The notes under the pieces were generated by a model. The model had not been told where the DNA came from. It did not search any database and saw only the letters and a list, made by a program, of their open reading frames with translations. Source: Lentisphaeria bacterium (GTDB lineage: Bacteria; Verrucomicrobiota; Lentisphaeria; Victivallales; GWF2-50-93). Taken from it: a stretch of DNA of 12,453 bases. Each line of letters begins with the position of its first letter. Position 1 is the first letter of the stretch. A program made the position numbers and the translations under genes. Location: NCBI GenBank assembly GCA_020056205.1, contig JAGVIF010000587.1:1-12453 (forward strand). Direction: 5' to 3'. Shown piece after piece: positions 6,210-12,453 of the stretch.

Positions 6210-6218
6210 TTATATTTG
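6186..6218 (+). repeat. Dispersed GCAATTGGCTC repeat, copy B
   Basis: This is the right arm of the hairpin plus the TTATATTT extension. It matches copy A at 38-70 at 31 of 33 positions. Its last bases run to within four bases of the rpmC stop. Confidence 0.8.
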
Positions 6219-6221
6219 AAA

Positions 6222-6440
6222 TCACGAGGTTGGCTTGGCGGATTTTCTTTTGCAGGCAGCTCTTTTGGTTAATTCGGTTTTTATCCTCGCCGTGCCCTTT
6301 CTTATCTCCGTTATTCTCGCGCTGTTCTTAAGTTGTCCGGTCTTGGCCTGAATGTTGAGATTAAGCCTCTCCTTGGAAAATGTGTCAAGCATATGCTCAA
6401 GCTCGGCGTCCGTCATTTGAACTATTTCTGAATTTTTCAT
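6222..6440 (-). CDS. rpmC: 50S ribosomal protein L29
   Basis: L29 is a small helical-hairpin protein at the tunnel exit that helps dock trigger factor and SRP. The chosen start gives 72 residues: MKNSEIVQMTDAELEHML, then KERLNLNIQAKTGQLKNSARITEIRKGTARIKT, which carries the L29 signature of the second helix. A longer frame reaching 6542 is rejected because its extra 34 residues lie inside rplP. No clear ribosome binding site precedes the ATG, which is seven bases after the rplP stop; re-initiation is likely. The tail RAACKRKSAKPTS is basic. Confidence 0.94.
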   Translation of the reverse strand: MKNSEIVQMTDAELEHMLDTFSKERLNLNIQAKTGQLKNSARITEIRKGTARIKTELTKRAACKRKSAKPTS

Positions 6441-6447
6441 ATTATTT

Positions 6448-6873
6448 TTAGCCCTGTCCAAGTTGAGTTCGTGAAATAAACTTGCAACGAATCGGCAGTT
6501 TGCTGGCCGCCAGCGCGAGCGCTTCCTTGGCGATAGTTTCAACGCACCCGCTCAATTCAAAAAGAACCCTGCCGGGCTTAACCACGGCAACCCATCCTTC
6601 CACATTTCCTTTTCCCTTTCCCATTCTCGTTTCAGGCGGCTTCTTCGTAAAAGACTTGTCAGGGAACATTCTTATCCAGACTTTTCCCTTCCTCTTGAGA
6701 TGACGGGTAACGGCAACGCGCGCCGCCTCAATCTGATTATTGGTGATCCACGCCCTGTCAAGAGCCTGAAGCCCGTAATCTCCAAAATCAAGCTTATTGC
6801 ATTTTCTCGCCAGCCCGGCCCTGGAACCGCGCTGCATTTTTCTGTACTTTACCCTTTTTGGCATCAACGGCAT
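6448..6873 (-). CDS. rplP: 50S ribosomal protein L16
   Basis: L16 organises the A-site region and the peptidyl-transferase centre. The protein has 141 residues with the usual [13 protein letters not shown] start, the [15 protein letters not shown] stretch, and the strong signature [20 protein letters not shown] near 81-100. Two in-frame ATG codons are possible, at 6873 and 6864. The first has GGAGG nine bases upstream and is preferred. The first 80 bases are shared, in another frame, with the end of rpsC. Confidence 0.97.
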   Translation of the reverse strand: MPLMPKRVKYRKMQRGSRAGLARKCNKLDFGDYGLQALDRAWITNNQIEAARVAVTRHLKRKGKVWIRMFPDKSFTKKPPETRMGKGKGNVEGWVAVVKPGRVLFELSGCVETIAKEALALAASKLPIRCKFISRTQLGQG

Positions 6874-7513
6874 AAAGCATTTCCTCCACAGACTGTTTCA
6901 AACATATCCAAACTTTAACACCTATTTTGCCGGCCGTCGTATTCGACTCGGCAAAACCGTAATCAATGTGGGCTCTAAGAGTATGGAGAGGAACTCTCCC
7001 TTCCATATATTGCTCCGTGCGCGCAAGTTCCGCCCCGCCGAGCCTCCCGGAACATTTCACTCTGATGCCCTCCGCGCCCAAGTCCAGAGCGGTCTTAATC
7101 GCCCTTTTCATCGCCCTTCTGAATCCTATCCTGCGCTCAAGCTGAAATGCGACAGATTCCGCGACAAGCTGAGCGTTCAAATCGGGGCTTGCCACTTCCT
7201 TGACTTCAACTTTGACATCTTTAATCGTTGCGAATTTCGCAACTGCAATTTCCATCTTATTGATGTCTTCTCCTTTGCGGCCGACAAGAAGTCCGGGCTT
7301 GGCGGAAAAAACAGTCACTCTTATCCTGTTGGCAGACCGTTCAATGAGAATTTTGGCTATGCCCGCCGAATTGTAGGACTTTTTAATGTAATCGCGTATG
7401 CGGACATCCTCGTTAAGCCACGAGCCGAATCCCTTTTTGTCACAGAACCATTTAGAATCCCAATTCTTATTGACTGCGACTCTGAATCCTATCGGATTTA
7501 CTTTCTGACCCAC
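6794..7513 (-). CDS. rpsC: 30S ribosomal protein S3
   Basis: S3 lines the mRNA entry channel with S4 and S5. The 239-residue protein starts with GTG ([15 protein letters not shown] is the canonical N-terminus), and GAGG lies six bases upstream. The N-terminal KH type II domain has its GXXG loop as GRKG at 78-81. The C-terminal domain includes [29 protein letters not shown] (about 137-165) and ends its core at GKIGVKVWI (195-203). The tail 204-239 is lysine-rich. Residues 214-239 and the stop are encoded in DNA that also encodes the L16 N-terminus. Confidence 0.98.
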   Translation of the reverse strand: MGQKVNPIGFRVAVNKNWDSKWFCDKKGFGSWLNEDVRIRDYIKKSYNSAGIAKILIERSANRIRVTVFSAKPGLLVGRKGEDINKMEIAVAKFATIKDVKVEVKEVASPDLNAQLVAESVAFQLERRIGFRRAMKRAIKTALDLGAEGIRVKCSGRLGGAELARTEQYMEGRVPLHTLRAHIDYGFAESNTTAGKIGVKVWICLKQSVEEMLYAVDAKKGKVQKNAARFQGRAGEKMQ

Positions 7514-7538
7514 TTTTTACCTCATGATTTATTGAGCT

Positions 7539-7877
7539 CTATTGTTTCTCGTCGGTAAGGACTACGGTGAAATGACTTGTCCTCTTTCTGATCCTGCCTG
7601 CCATTCCCCTTGCCTTTGGCCTGAATCTTTTGAACATCGGGCCCGGCGTTACAAGCGCGCTCTTGACGGAAAGCAAATCGCGTTTGATGCTGAGATTGTT
7701 TTCGGCGTTGGCAACCGCCGACTTCAGAGTTTTCAGCATCAATCTTGCCGATTTGCGCGAATTCAATTGCATCATTGAGATAGCCTCCACGACCGGCTTT
7801 CCGGCGAGAAGACGCGCCACTTCCACCGCTTTAGTCGGAGAGACTCTCACAAATTTTGTAATAGCGTGTATTTCCAT
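7539..7877 (-). CDS. rplV: 50S ribosomal protein L22
   Basis: L22 lines the exit tunnel with its beta-hairpin and binds all 23S rRNA domains. It has 112 complete residues: an N-terminal FVRVSPTKAVEVARLLAGKPV, then helices, and the hairpin near 80-103 containing RFRPKARGMAGRIRKRTSHFTVVL. The ATG is five bases after the stop of the coiled-coil gene, with TAGGA as a weak binding site partly formed by that stop codon. Upstream one expects rpsS (S19); it is not in the window, so this gene is the first ribosomal protein of the block. Confidence 0.97.
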   Translation of the reverse strand: MEIHAITKFVRVSPTKAVEVARLLAGKPVVEAISMMQLNSRKSARLMLKTLKSAVANAENNLSIKRDLLSVKSALVTPGPMFKRFRPKARGMAGRIRKRTSHFTVVLTDEKQ

Positions 7878-7882
7878 AATTC

Positions 7883-8626
7883 CTACTTTTTCGCATTCTG
7901 GCCGGCCATGAACACCATGCCGGGCGTTATTTCGTTAATTTCCCCGTCTATCAAAATCGCGGCCGAGACGAAAGGCCTCACCGCGGTAATCTTTATTTTC
8001 GCATTGGTTTTTTCGGCGCGCAATATAAGCCCGCAGAAAGCTCCGCCGGAAGTTCCGGCAGACAGTATTATTGTCCCCGTCTCCCCTTCTATTTTCAGAA
8101 CAGAACACTTGTCGAAATTATTCTTTTCCTCAACAGGCCTGAGTATCCGGTGCAGATTGTCGGACTCTCCATTAAGTTCGTCTAACGCGCAGCGGAGTTT
8201 AGCCCTGTCAACCTGCGTTAGAAAGTCCGGAGCCAGAATTCTTTTGTCAATTTCGCCTGCGAGAGAAGAGATTTTGTCTCTTAACGCCCCGACATGTTTT
8301 CTGATAAAAAGCATGTCTTTAAGCATTTGCATCTCTCTTTCCGAGAGGGATTTCTCTCCGGGATCAGATAACGCGCCCAGTATTCCAAGCTCCATGGCCG
8401 ACCGGGTTTCCTCAAGTTTCCGATATTTTACAAGAACATCGGACAATTCATTTCTCAGCAGGCTGTTCTCTTTTTTCAGCGCCGATATTTCAGCCTCCTG
8501 TTCCAGGCTAAAATATTTTTTTTCATTCATCTTCGAATCATCGCCGGCGCTCAAAAAAGAGAGCCGCGAAATAAACAGGGCGCATAAAATACACGGCGTT
8601 CCTGTTCTTGTCCAACGAAAATTCAT
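7883..8626 (-). CDS. Unrecognised exported coiled-coil protein with a C-terminal beta domain
   Basis: I do not recognise this family. The chosen ATG gives 247 residues and lies seven bases after the topA stop, though no good ribosome binding site precedes it. An ATG 11 codons upstream and a TTG 31 codons upstream overlap topA. Residues 1-27 look like a signal peptide or a short membrane anchor: basic residues, then PCILCALFISRLSFLSA. Residues 38-75 show heptad hydrophobics (a coiled coil), and more charged helices run to about 165. From about 172 to 242 it looks beta-rich, ending with FVSAAILIDGEINEITPGM. This loosely recalls the small barrels of MreC-like envelope proteins, but that is a weak resemblance. 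It is flanked within seven bases by topA and rplV, so it is surely co-transcribed. Confidence 0.8.
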   Translation of the reverse strand: MNFRWTRTGTPCILCALFISRLSFLSAGDDSKMNEKKYFSLEQEAEISALKKENSLLRNELSDVLVKYRKLEETRSAMELGILGALSDPGEKSLSEREMQMLKDMLFIRKHVGALRDKISSLAGEIDKRILAPDFLTQVDRAKLRCALDELNGESDNLHRILRPVEEKNNFDKCSVLKIEGETGTIILSAGTSGGAFCGLILRAEKTNAKIKITAVRPFVSAAILIDGEINEITPGMVFMAGQNAKK

Positions 8627-8633
8627 AAAAAAG

Positions 8634-11168
8634 TTAATTTTTTTTAACAACAGCGCCATCTTCACTGTCAGAACCAACGGTTTTAAAATATTTTCCGGCC
8701 ATTTTTTCAAGGGCGGCAAACTGTTTCGGACTCAAGGTCTTCTTAACAGCGAATTGTCTCGAAAGCGAACTGAAAAATGATTTGTCATTTTTGCGCCTAG
8801 ACGCCTCATCCCATTTTTCCATATTCTTAAATGCGTCTATGATATCGGCGATTTTTTTGTTGTCGGCGTCCGAGAGAAAAATTTCTTCTTTATGCCCGTC
8901 TTCATTGATCGCGAGGACTTCCGATATTTTGTCGAAATCCGTCAGATTAGCTTCGTGTTTCATAGCTATTTTTCTCAGCGCCGCGCTTTGTTTCGGGGAT
9001 AGAGGAATTCCATCCTCAAGCCTTATCAGAAAAGATTTAAGAAATTTCGAATCATCGTATTTTCCTTTTCCGGAATCTTTTTCCTTCGGCAAAACAGCAA
9101 TAATCTCTTTTACCACTGCGGCGGTTTTCGCGGCCGCCTCCGGGTCGCGCGCCGTCCCGCCGCTGCTTTTCCCCGACGCGGAATCCGCCAATTTGAAACG
9201 CGCGTCAATATCTGCGAAATTCGCAATCTGCGGTTTGTATTTGACGGCGACGGACTTTAGCGCATGCCACTGTTTTTCGGAAATGATTCCGTTCTCTCCA
9301 AACTGTTTTTTCACGGATTCGAAAAACTTTTTGTCATCATACGTTCTTCTGCCGATTTTACGGGGAGGATTCCATTCCGCTATGCCGTCAAGCGCTTTTA
9401 TAAGGTCCGTCGAATCGGCTTTTTCAGGAGCGCCTATTGATTTCGCGTCCTTCACCCATATCGCGAATTTCGCATAAAAATCCGACAGCATTTTTTTCCA
9501 TTGCAGTTTTCCCTCTTCAATCTTGTCAAGGTCGTTTTCCATTTCAGCGGTGAAACCTATTTGAAAGAGTTCGGAAAGAGTTTCAACAAGAAAATCATTG
9601 ACCTTGAAGCCCAATTCAGTCGGAATAAGACGGCCTTTGGCGCGGATCACATACTTCCTTGACATAATTGTGTTCATTATTGTCGCGTATGTTGACGGGC
9701 GTCCTATGCCATTGGATTCAAGTTCTTTGATCAGGGCCGCCTCCGAAAATCTCGGCGGCGGCTCAGTGAATTTTTGCTCTTTCTCAAAGTTCCTGATAAT
9801 CGCGGCACTTCCGGCTTTCAATGACAAAAGTTTTTCGGCGTCAATTAAATCGGAGTCTTTTTCGCTTTCATCATCGTCCTCCTCCTCCTTGTCGTCATAA
9901 GCCTTAAGAAAACCCTGAAAAACGAGACTTGAGACCGAAGTCCTAAACTCGTATTTCCTATCGTCAGCTCCTTTTACCATAGTTGAAACGGATATGACAT
10001 CGTATTCGGCCGGTTTCATCTGGCTGGCTATGAACCTTTTCCAGATTAGCGAATACAATTTAAATTGTTCGTAGGAGAGAAAATTTCTTAGATCTTCGGG
10101 CTTGCGGGAGACGTTTGTGGGCCTTATCGCCTCATGCGCCTCCTGGGCGCTTTCGCGGCTTTTGAAAAAGTTGGGTTTCTCCGGCAAAAACCCGGCGCCA
10201 AATTCCGCCTTTATAAAATCCCTGCACGAAAATAACGCTTCTTTCGCGACGGACACCGAGTCCGTTCGCATATAAGTGATGAGACCGGCAGCGCCTTCTC
10301 CGCCAGCCTCAATGCCTTCGTAGAGTTGTTGAGCAATTCTCATCGTCTGGCTTGCCGAAAGCCTCAATGACTGGGCGGCGGATTGCTGCAAGGAGCTGGT
10401 TATGAACGGAGGAGGGGAATATTTCAACTTTCGCTTCGTCTCCACGGAATCTACGGAGCAGGATTTATTTTTAAGGACCGCATCCTCCATTTTTCCCGCT
10501 TCTTCCGCAGACGTAACATCAACTTTTTCGCCGTCAAGCGAAGACAGCTTCCCTTTAAATGTCCAGTCCTTTTTATCCGGACTGATGTCCGCGGTCAAAT
10601 TCCAATATTCTTTGGGAATAAACGCGGTTATTTCCTTTTCCCTGTCGCACACTATTCGCAGAGCGACCGACTGAACCCTTCCCGCGCTCAATCCTTTTGC
10701 TATCTTTGACCACAACATTTCGCTGATTTTGAATCCGACAATCCTGTCGAGAATCCTTCTCGCCTGCTGCGCGTCAACAAGATTAATATCTATCGAGCCG
10801 GGATGCTCAAAAGCCTTCGCTATCGCGGATTTTGTGATTTCATGAAATACGACTCTCTTAAAATCGGCTTTTGTCGAATCCTTGAGGGTTTCCTGAAGAT
10901 GCCAGGCTATAGCCTCTCCCTCCCTGTCAGGGTCGGGGGCGAGAAATATGTGTTTAACTCCTTTCGCATGAGTTTTCAGGGCGCTTATCACGGATTTTTT
11001 GCTTATCTGATAGGAAGGTTTGAATCCGTCGGCAATATTTACGCCAAGACTGTTGGCAGGCAAGTCCCTGACATGCCCCATCGAGGCGGTTACAAAATAC
11101 TCTTCTCCGAGCATTCGGGATATGGTTCTCGCCTTCGCCGGCGATTCGACTATCACAAGATTTTTCAT
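8634..11168 (-). CDS. topA: DNA topoisomerase I (type IA) with a non-zinc triple-repeat tail
   Basis: TopA relaxes negative supercoils by transient single-strand cleavage. The TOPRIM domain begins at the N-terminus (IVESPAKA, E8) and has the metal-binding DPDREGEAIAWH, with D79, D81 and E83. SAGRVQSVALR lies at 161-171. The active-site tyrosine is Y299 in GLITYMRTDS. SNGIGRPSTYATI follows at 485-497. A run of acidic residues occupies 425-440. The catalytic core ends near 575. Beyond it the usual Cys4 zinc ribbons are absent: there is no cysteine after C315. Three diverged modules (about 588-645, 688-739, 775-828) share DDxxFF.S...QF....LS.KQ..AL..+A.KY. Total length is 844 residues. AAGGAGG five bases upstream is a strong binding site, and the start overlaps the dprA stop as ATGA. 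Confidence 0.96.
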   Translation of the reverse strand: MKNLVIVESPAKARTISRMLGEEYFVTASMGHVRDLPANSLGVNIADGFKPSYQISKKSVISALKTHAKGVKHIFLAPDPDREGEAIAWHLQETLKDSTKADFKRVVFHEITKSAIAKAFEHPGSIDINLVDAQQARRILDRIVGFKISEMLWSKIAKGLSAGRVQSVALRIVCDREKEITAFIPKEYWNLTADISPDKKDWTFKGKLSSLDGEKVDVTSAEEAGKMEDAVLKNKSCSVDSVETKRKLKYSPPPFITSSLQQSAAQSLRLSASQTMRIAQQLYEGIEAGGEGAAGLITYMRTDSVSVAKEALFSCRDFIKAEFGAGFLPEKPNFFKSRESAQEAHEAIRPTNVSRKPEDLRNFLSYEQFKLYSLIWKRFIASQMKPAEYDVISVSTMVKGADDRKYEFRTSVSSLVFQGFLKAYDDKEEEDDDESEKDSDLIDAEKLLSLKAGSAAIIRNFEKEQKFTEPPPRFSEAALIKELESNGIGRPSTYATIMNTIMSRKYVIRAKGRLIPTELGFKVNDFLVETLSELFQIGFTAEMENDLDKIEEGKLQWKKMLSDFYAKFAIWVKDAKSIGAPEKADSTDLIKALDGIAEWNPPRKIGRRTYDDKKFFESVKKQFGENGIISEKQWHALKSVAVKYKPQIANFADIDARFKLADSASGKSSGGTARDPEAAAKTAAVVKEIIAVLPKEKDSGKGKYDDSKFLKSFLIRLEDGIPLSPKQSAALRKIAMKHEANLTDFDKISEVLAINEDGHKEEIFLSDADNKKIADIIDAFKNMEKWDEASRRKNDKSFFSSLSRQFAVKKTLSPKQFAALEKMAGKYFKTVGSDSEDGAVVKKN
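8685..9405 (-). repeat. Coding repeats: three diverged modules in the TopA tail
   Basis: The segment encodes TopA residues 588-828. Aligned cores are YDDKKFFESVKKQF with ISEKQWHALKSVAVKY (609-644), YDDSKFLKSFLIRL with LSPKQSAALRKIAMKH (704-738), and KNDKSFFSSLSRQF with LSPKQFAALEKMAGKY (793-827). Modules 1 and 3 also share an I..A...+..W segment before the core. Spacing is roughly 85-100 residues, with Ala/Gly/Ser-rich linkers, especially at 660-685. The pattern suggests small helical units used for DNA or protein binding. The family is not identified. Confidence 0.7.
9920..9921 (-). other. Acidic linker position in TopA (approximate)
   Basis: Around this point the TopA chain passes through a short, strongly acidic insert (KEEEDDDESEKDSD, residues 427-440, about 9849-9890). 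It is a probable flexible surface loop within the core, noted because its composition differs from its surroundings. Confidence 0.3.
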
Positions 11169-11181
11169 AATTGCCTCCTTA
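11165..11181 (-). promoter_or_regulatory. topA ribosome binding site and ATGA overlap inside dprA
   Basis: On the coding strand AAGGAGG-CAATT-ATGA holds a near-perfect Shine-Dalgarno sequence, a 5-base spacer and the overlapping stop (TGA) and start (ATG). Translation of topA is probably coupled to dprA. Confidence 0.85.
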
Positions 11182-12298
11182 TCGAGAAAATTTTCCCGGG
11201 ATTTTGCGTTATCAATTTTTTCATTTCCATCATCGAGAGCAGGGAGAGAAGTTTTCCGGCGTCTATTCCGCTTTCAACCGAGAGAGAGTCGGCGCTTTTT
11301 TCCCCCTCCTCTAAAAGAGTTGTAATTTTTAACTCATCTTCGCTGAGTTTCAAGTCATTATGTGAAATATTTTCAGTATTTCCGCTTTCTTCGGATTCGG
11401 TTTTGAGATGGTTTCTCATTCCGGGAAGGAAGTCAAATTCCTCAAGAATATCATCAAAGTTTTCAACGAGCTTCGCTCCGTCTTTGATGAGTTTGTTGCA
11501 ACCCCTCGCCTGCGGATTGTCCGCCTCGCCCGGCACCGCAAAAACAAGCCGCCCGTGCTCAAGTGCAAATTTCGCGGTTATCAGCGCGCCGCTTGAGCTT
11601 CCGGCTTCAATCACTACCGTGCCGAGCGAAAGCCCTGATATTATCCGGTTCCTCATCGGAAAAGAGCGTTTGTTGGGAGGAAATTCCATCGGGAATTCAC
11701 TGATTACCGCGCTTCCGGACTCCACAATCCTCTTCGCGAGAGGCAGATGATCTTGGGGAAAAATCCTCGCTAGTCCTCCGCCAAGCACGGCGACAGTTTC
11801 GCCCCCCGCATCAAGAGCAGCCTTGTGGGCGATCGCGTCGGTTCCGAAAGCCAGGCCTGATATTACAGGCCAGCCGGCGTACGCCGCCGAAGAGGCAAGA
11901 TACTCCGACATCCTCCGCCCGTAATTTGTAATTCTCCTCGATCCAACTATCGCGATGGATTTTTTTGAAAGAATCTCCGCCGACCCTCTGAGATATATGC
12001 ACAGCGGGGCGTCAGGCAATTCCAGCAGCCGCGGAGGATAACTCTCATCGTCTCTTGTTATTATTGACACTCCGGCTTTTTCACAGAGTTTCAATTCGGC
12101 GTCTATATCTATGTTTTCCTTCCATTTTGAAATTTCTTCGGCAAGAATAGTCCCTATGCCCTCAACTGACTCAAGCGCCTTCTTCTTGGCCGACAACGCC
12201 TCCGCCGGGCTTCCAAAACTTTCACACAGTTTGGAAAGCTTTATCGGCCCTACGCCGGAAACCATGTTCAATATAATATATGCTTCTTTATTCGTCAT
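11165..12298 (-). CDS. dprA: DNA processing protein DprA (Smf)
   Basis: DprA binds incoming single-stranded DNA, protects it and loads RecA during natural transformation. It is also widely kept in bacteria not known to be competent. The chosen ATG gives 377 residues (MTNKEAYIILNMVSGVGP). A frame opening at 12367 adds 23 residues translated from the heptamer array and is rejected. An N-terminal helix-hairpin-helix-like part (about 10-60) precedes the Rossmann core, with VGSR 118-121, SGLAFGTD 147-154, FPMRNRIISGLS 213-224, VIEA 229-232 and SGALITA 236-242. A C-terminal winged helix occupies about 317-377. The last codons (RRQL) contain the topA binding site, and the stop overlaps the topA start by four bases. 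dprA followed by topA is a common bacterial pairing. Confidence 0.97.
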   Translation of the reverse strand: MTNKEAYIILNMVSGVGPIKLSKLCESFGSPAEALSAKKKALESVEGIGTILAEEISKWKENIDIDAELKLCEKAGVSIITRDDESYPPRLLELPDAPLCIYLRGSAEILSKKSIAIVGSRRITNYGRRMSEYLASSAAYAGWPVISGLAFGTDAIAHKAALDAGGETVAVLGGGLARIFPQDHLPLAKRIVESGSAVISEFPMEFPPNKRSFPMRNRIISGLSLGTVVIEAGSSSGALITAKFALEHGRLVFAVPGEADNPQARGCNKLIKDGAKLVENFDDILEEFDFLPGMRNHLKTESEESGNTENISHNDLKLSEDELKITTLLEEGEKSADSLSVESGIDAGKLLSLLSMMEMKKLITQNPGKIFSIRRQL

Positions 12299-12339
12299 AA
12301 GTATCTTCTGCTTCCCTTGTTGTTTTAAGTGGGTAAATT

Positions 12340-12381
12340 GTTCGAATATCCAATATCCAACACTCAATTTCCAATTTCCAT
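12340..12381. repeat. Degenerate heptamer array upstream of dprA (six units)
   Basis: Consecutive 7-base units read GTTCGAA, TATCCAA, TATCCAA, CACTCAA, TTTCCAA and TTTCCAT. The first unit belongs to the same GTTCGAT class as 211-245. The array is open on the minus strand and artificially extends the dprA reading frame. Confidence 0.75.
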
Positions 12382-12424
12382 AGAAATTACTAATCGTCTC
12401 ATAATAGTCTCGATGCGTCTTCGA

Positions 12425-12452
12425 TTGGAAAAAAGGAGCGCGGGTTTTCCAA
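12425..12452. repeat. Perfect 8-bp inverted repeat at the window edge
   Basis: TTGGAAAA (12425-12432) and TTTTCCAA (12445-12452) are reverse complements around a 12-base loop. It could be a terminator remnant of an upstream gene, an operator, or another repeat word; no T tract follows the stem on either strand within the window. Confidence 0.45.
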
Positions 12453-12453
12453 C

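Larger units (their letters stand above)
12299..12453. other. Region upstream of dprA, promoter not identified
   Basis: This 155-bp stretch to the window edge should contain either the promoter of the operon or a gap after a further upstream gene. I cannot name a convincing -35/-10 pair; TATTAT near 12403-12408 on the minus strand lacks a good partner. AAGGGAAGCAGAAGA precedes the dprA start but is spaced poorly. The region holds the heptamer array (12340-12381) and an inverted repeat (12425-12452). Confidence 0.5.

Noticed and set aside
6797..7558. Plus-strand 253-residue frame opposite rpsC
   Set aside because: It is antisense to the whole of rpsC with no recognisable domain.
8627..8719. 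Longer versions of the coiled-coil protein starting inside topA
   Set aside because: They use a TTG, or an ATG without a binding site, and overlap topA by up to 86 bases. The ATG at 8626 leaves a normal signal-like N-terminus, though the start remains uncertain.
7866..8780. Plus-strand 304-residue frame opposite the coiled-coil gene and the topA end
   Set aside because: It is a serine- and phenylalanine-rich antisense shadow of the coding strand with no family features.
10803..11750. Plus-strand 315-residue frame opposite topA and dprA
   Set aside because: It lies antisense to two well-supported genes, crosses their junction and has low-information composition.
12299..12367. Longer DprA N-terminus (23 extra residues)
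   Set aside because: The extension translates the heptamer array; MTNKEAYIILNMVSGVGP is the natural DprA start.

Overview
The window is one long block of co-oriented genes on the minus strand, so transcription reads from high to low coordinates. The order is dprA, topA, an unrecognised secreted coiled-coil gene, then rplV-rpsC-rplP-rpmC-rpsQ-rplN-rplX-rplE-rpsN-rpsH-rplF-rplR-rpsE-rplO-secY. This is the rplV-to-secY part of the bacterial S10/spc ribosomal protein cluster. Most neighbours overlap or lie within 25 bp, which suggests one polycistronic unit with translational coupling. No gene on the plus strand is convincing.

Organism: a bacterium of moderate GC. rpsN is the zinc-binding four-cysteine form, rpmD (L30) is missing between rpsE and rplO, and the noncoding DNA is made of short reusable 'words'. 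I have seen such a vocabulary in genomes of the PVC, Omnitrophota and Elusimicrobiota sort and in other candidate phyla. A lineage of that kind is my best guess, but the window does not settle it.

Layout. 12299-12453 is the region upstream of dprA, with a degenerate heptamer array and an inverted repeat at the window edge. 11168-7883 holds dprA, topA and the coiled-coil gene, in the place where rpsS and the upstream half of the S10 operon would normally be. 7877-524 holds fifteen genes: fourteen ribosomal proteins and the SecY translocon. 1-523 is a gene-free mosaic of repeats after secY, where adk, map, infA and the alpha operon often follow.

Most interesting points. (1) Noncoding DNA here consists of short degenerate tandem arrays, mostly of period 7, plus longer words that recur in several gaps. 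The three widest gaps inside the ribosomal operon (4294-4405, 6106-6221, 1892-1958) each carry such words, and two of these gaps contain clear inverted repeats. (2) TopA has no cysteine in its tail; in place of zinc ribbons it has three diverged copies of an unidentified module. (3) rpsC and rplP overlap out of frame by 80 bp.
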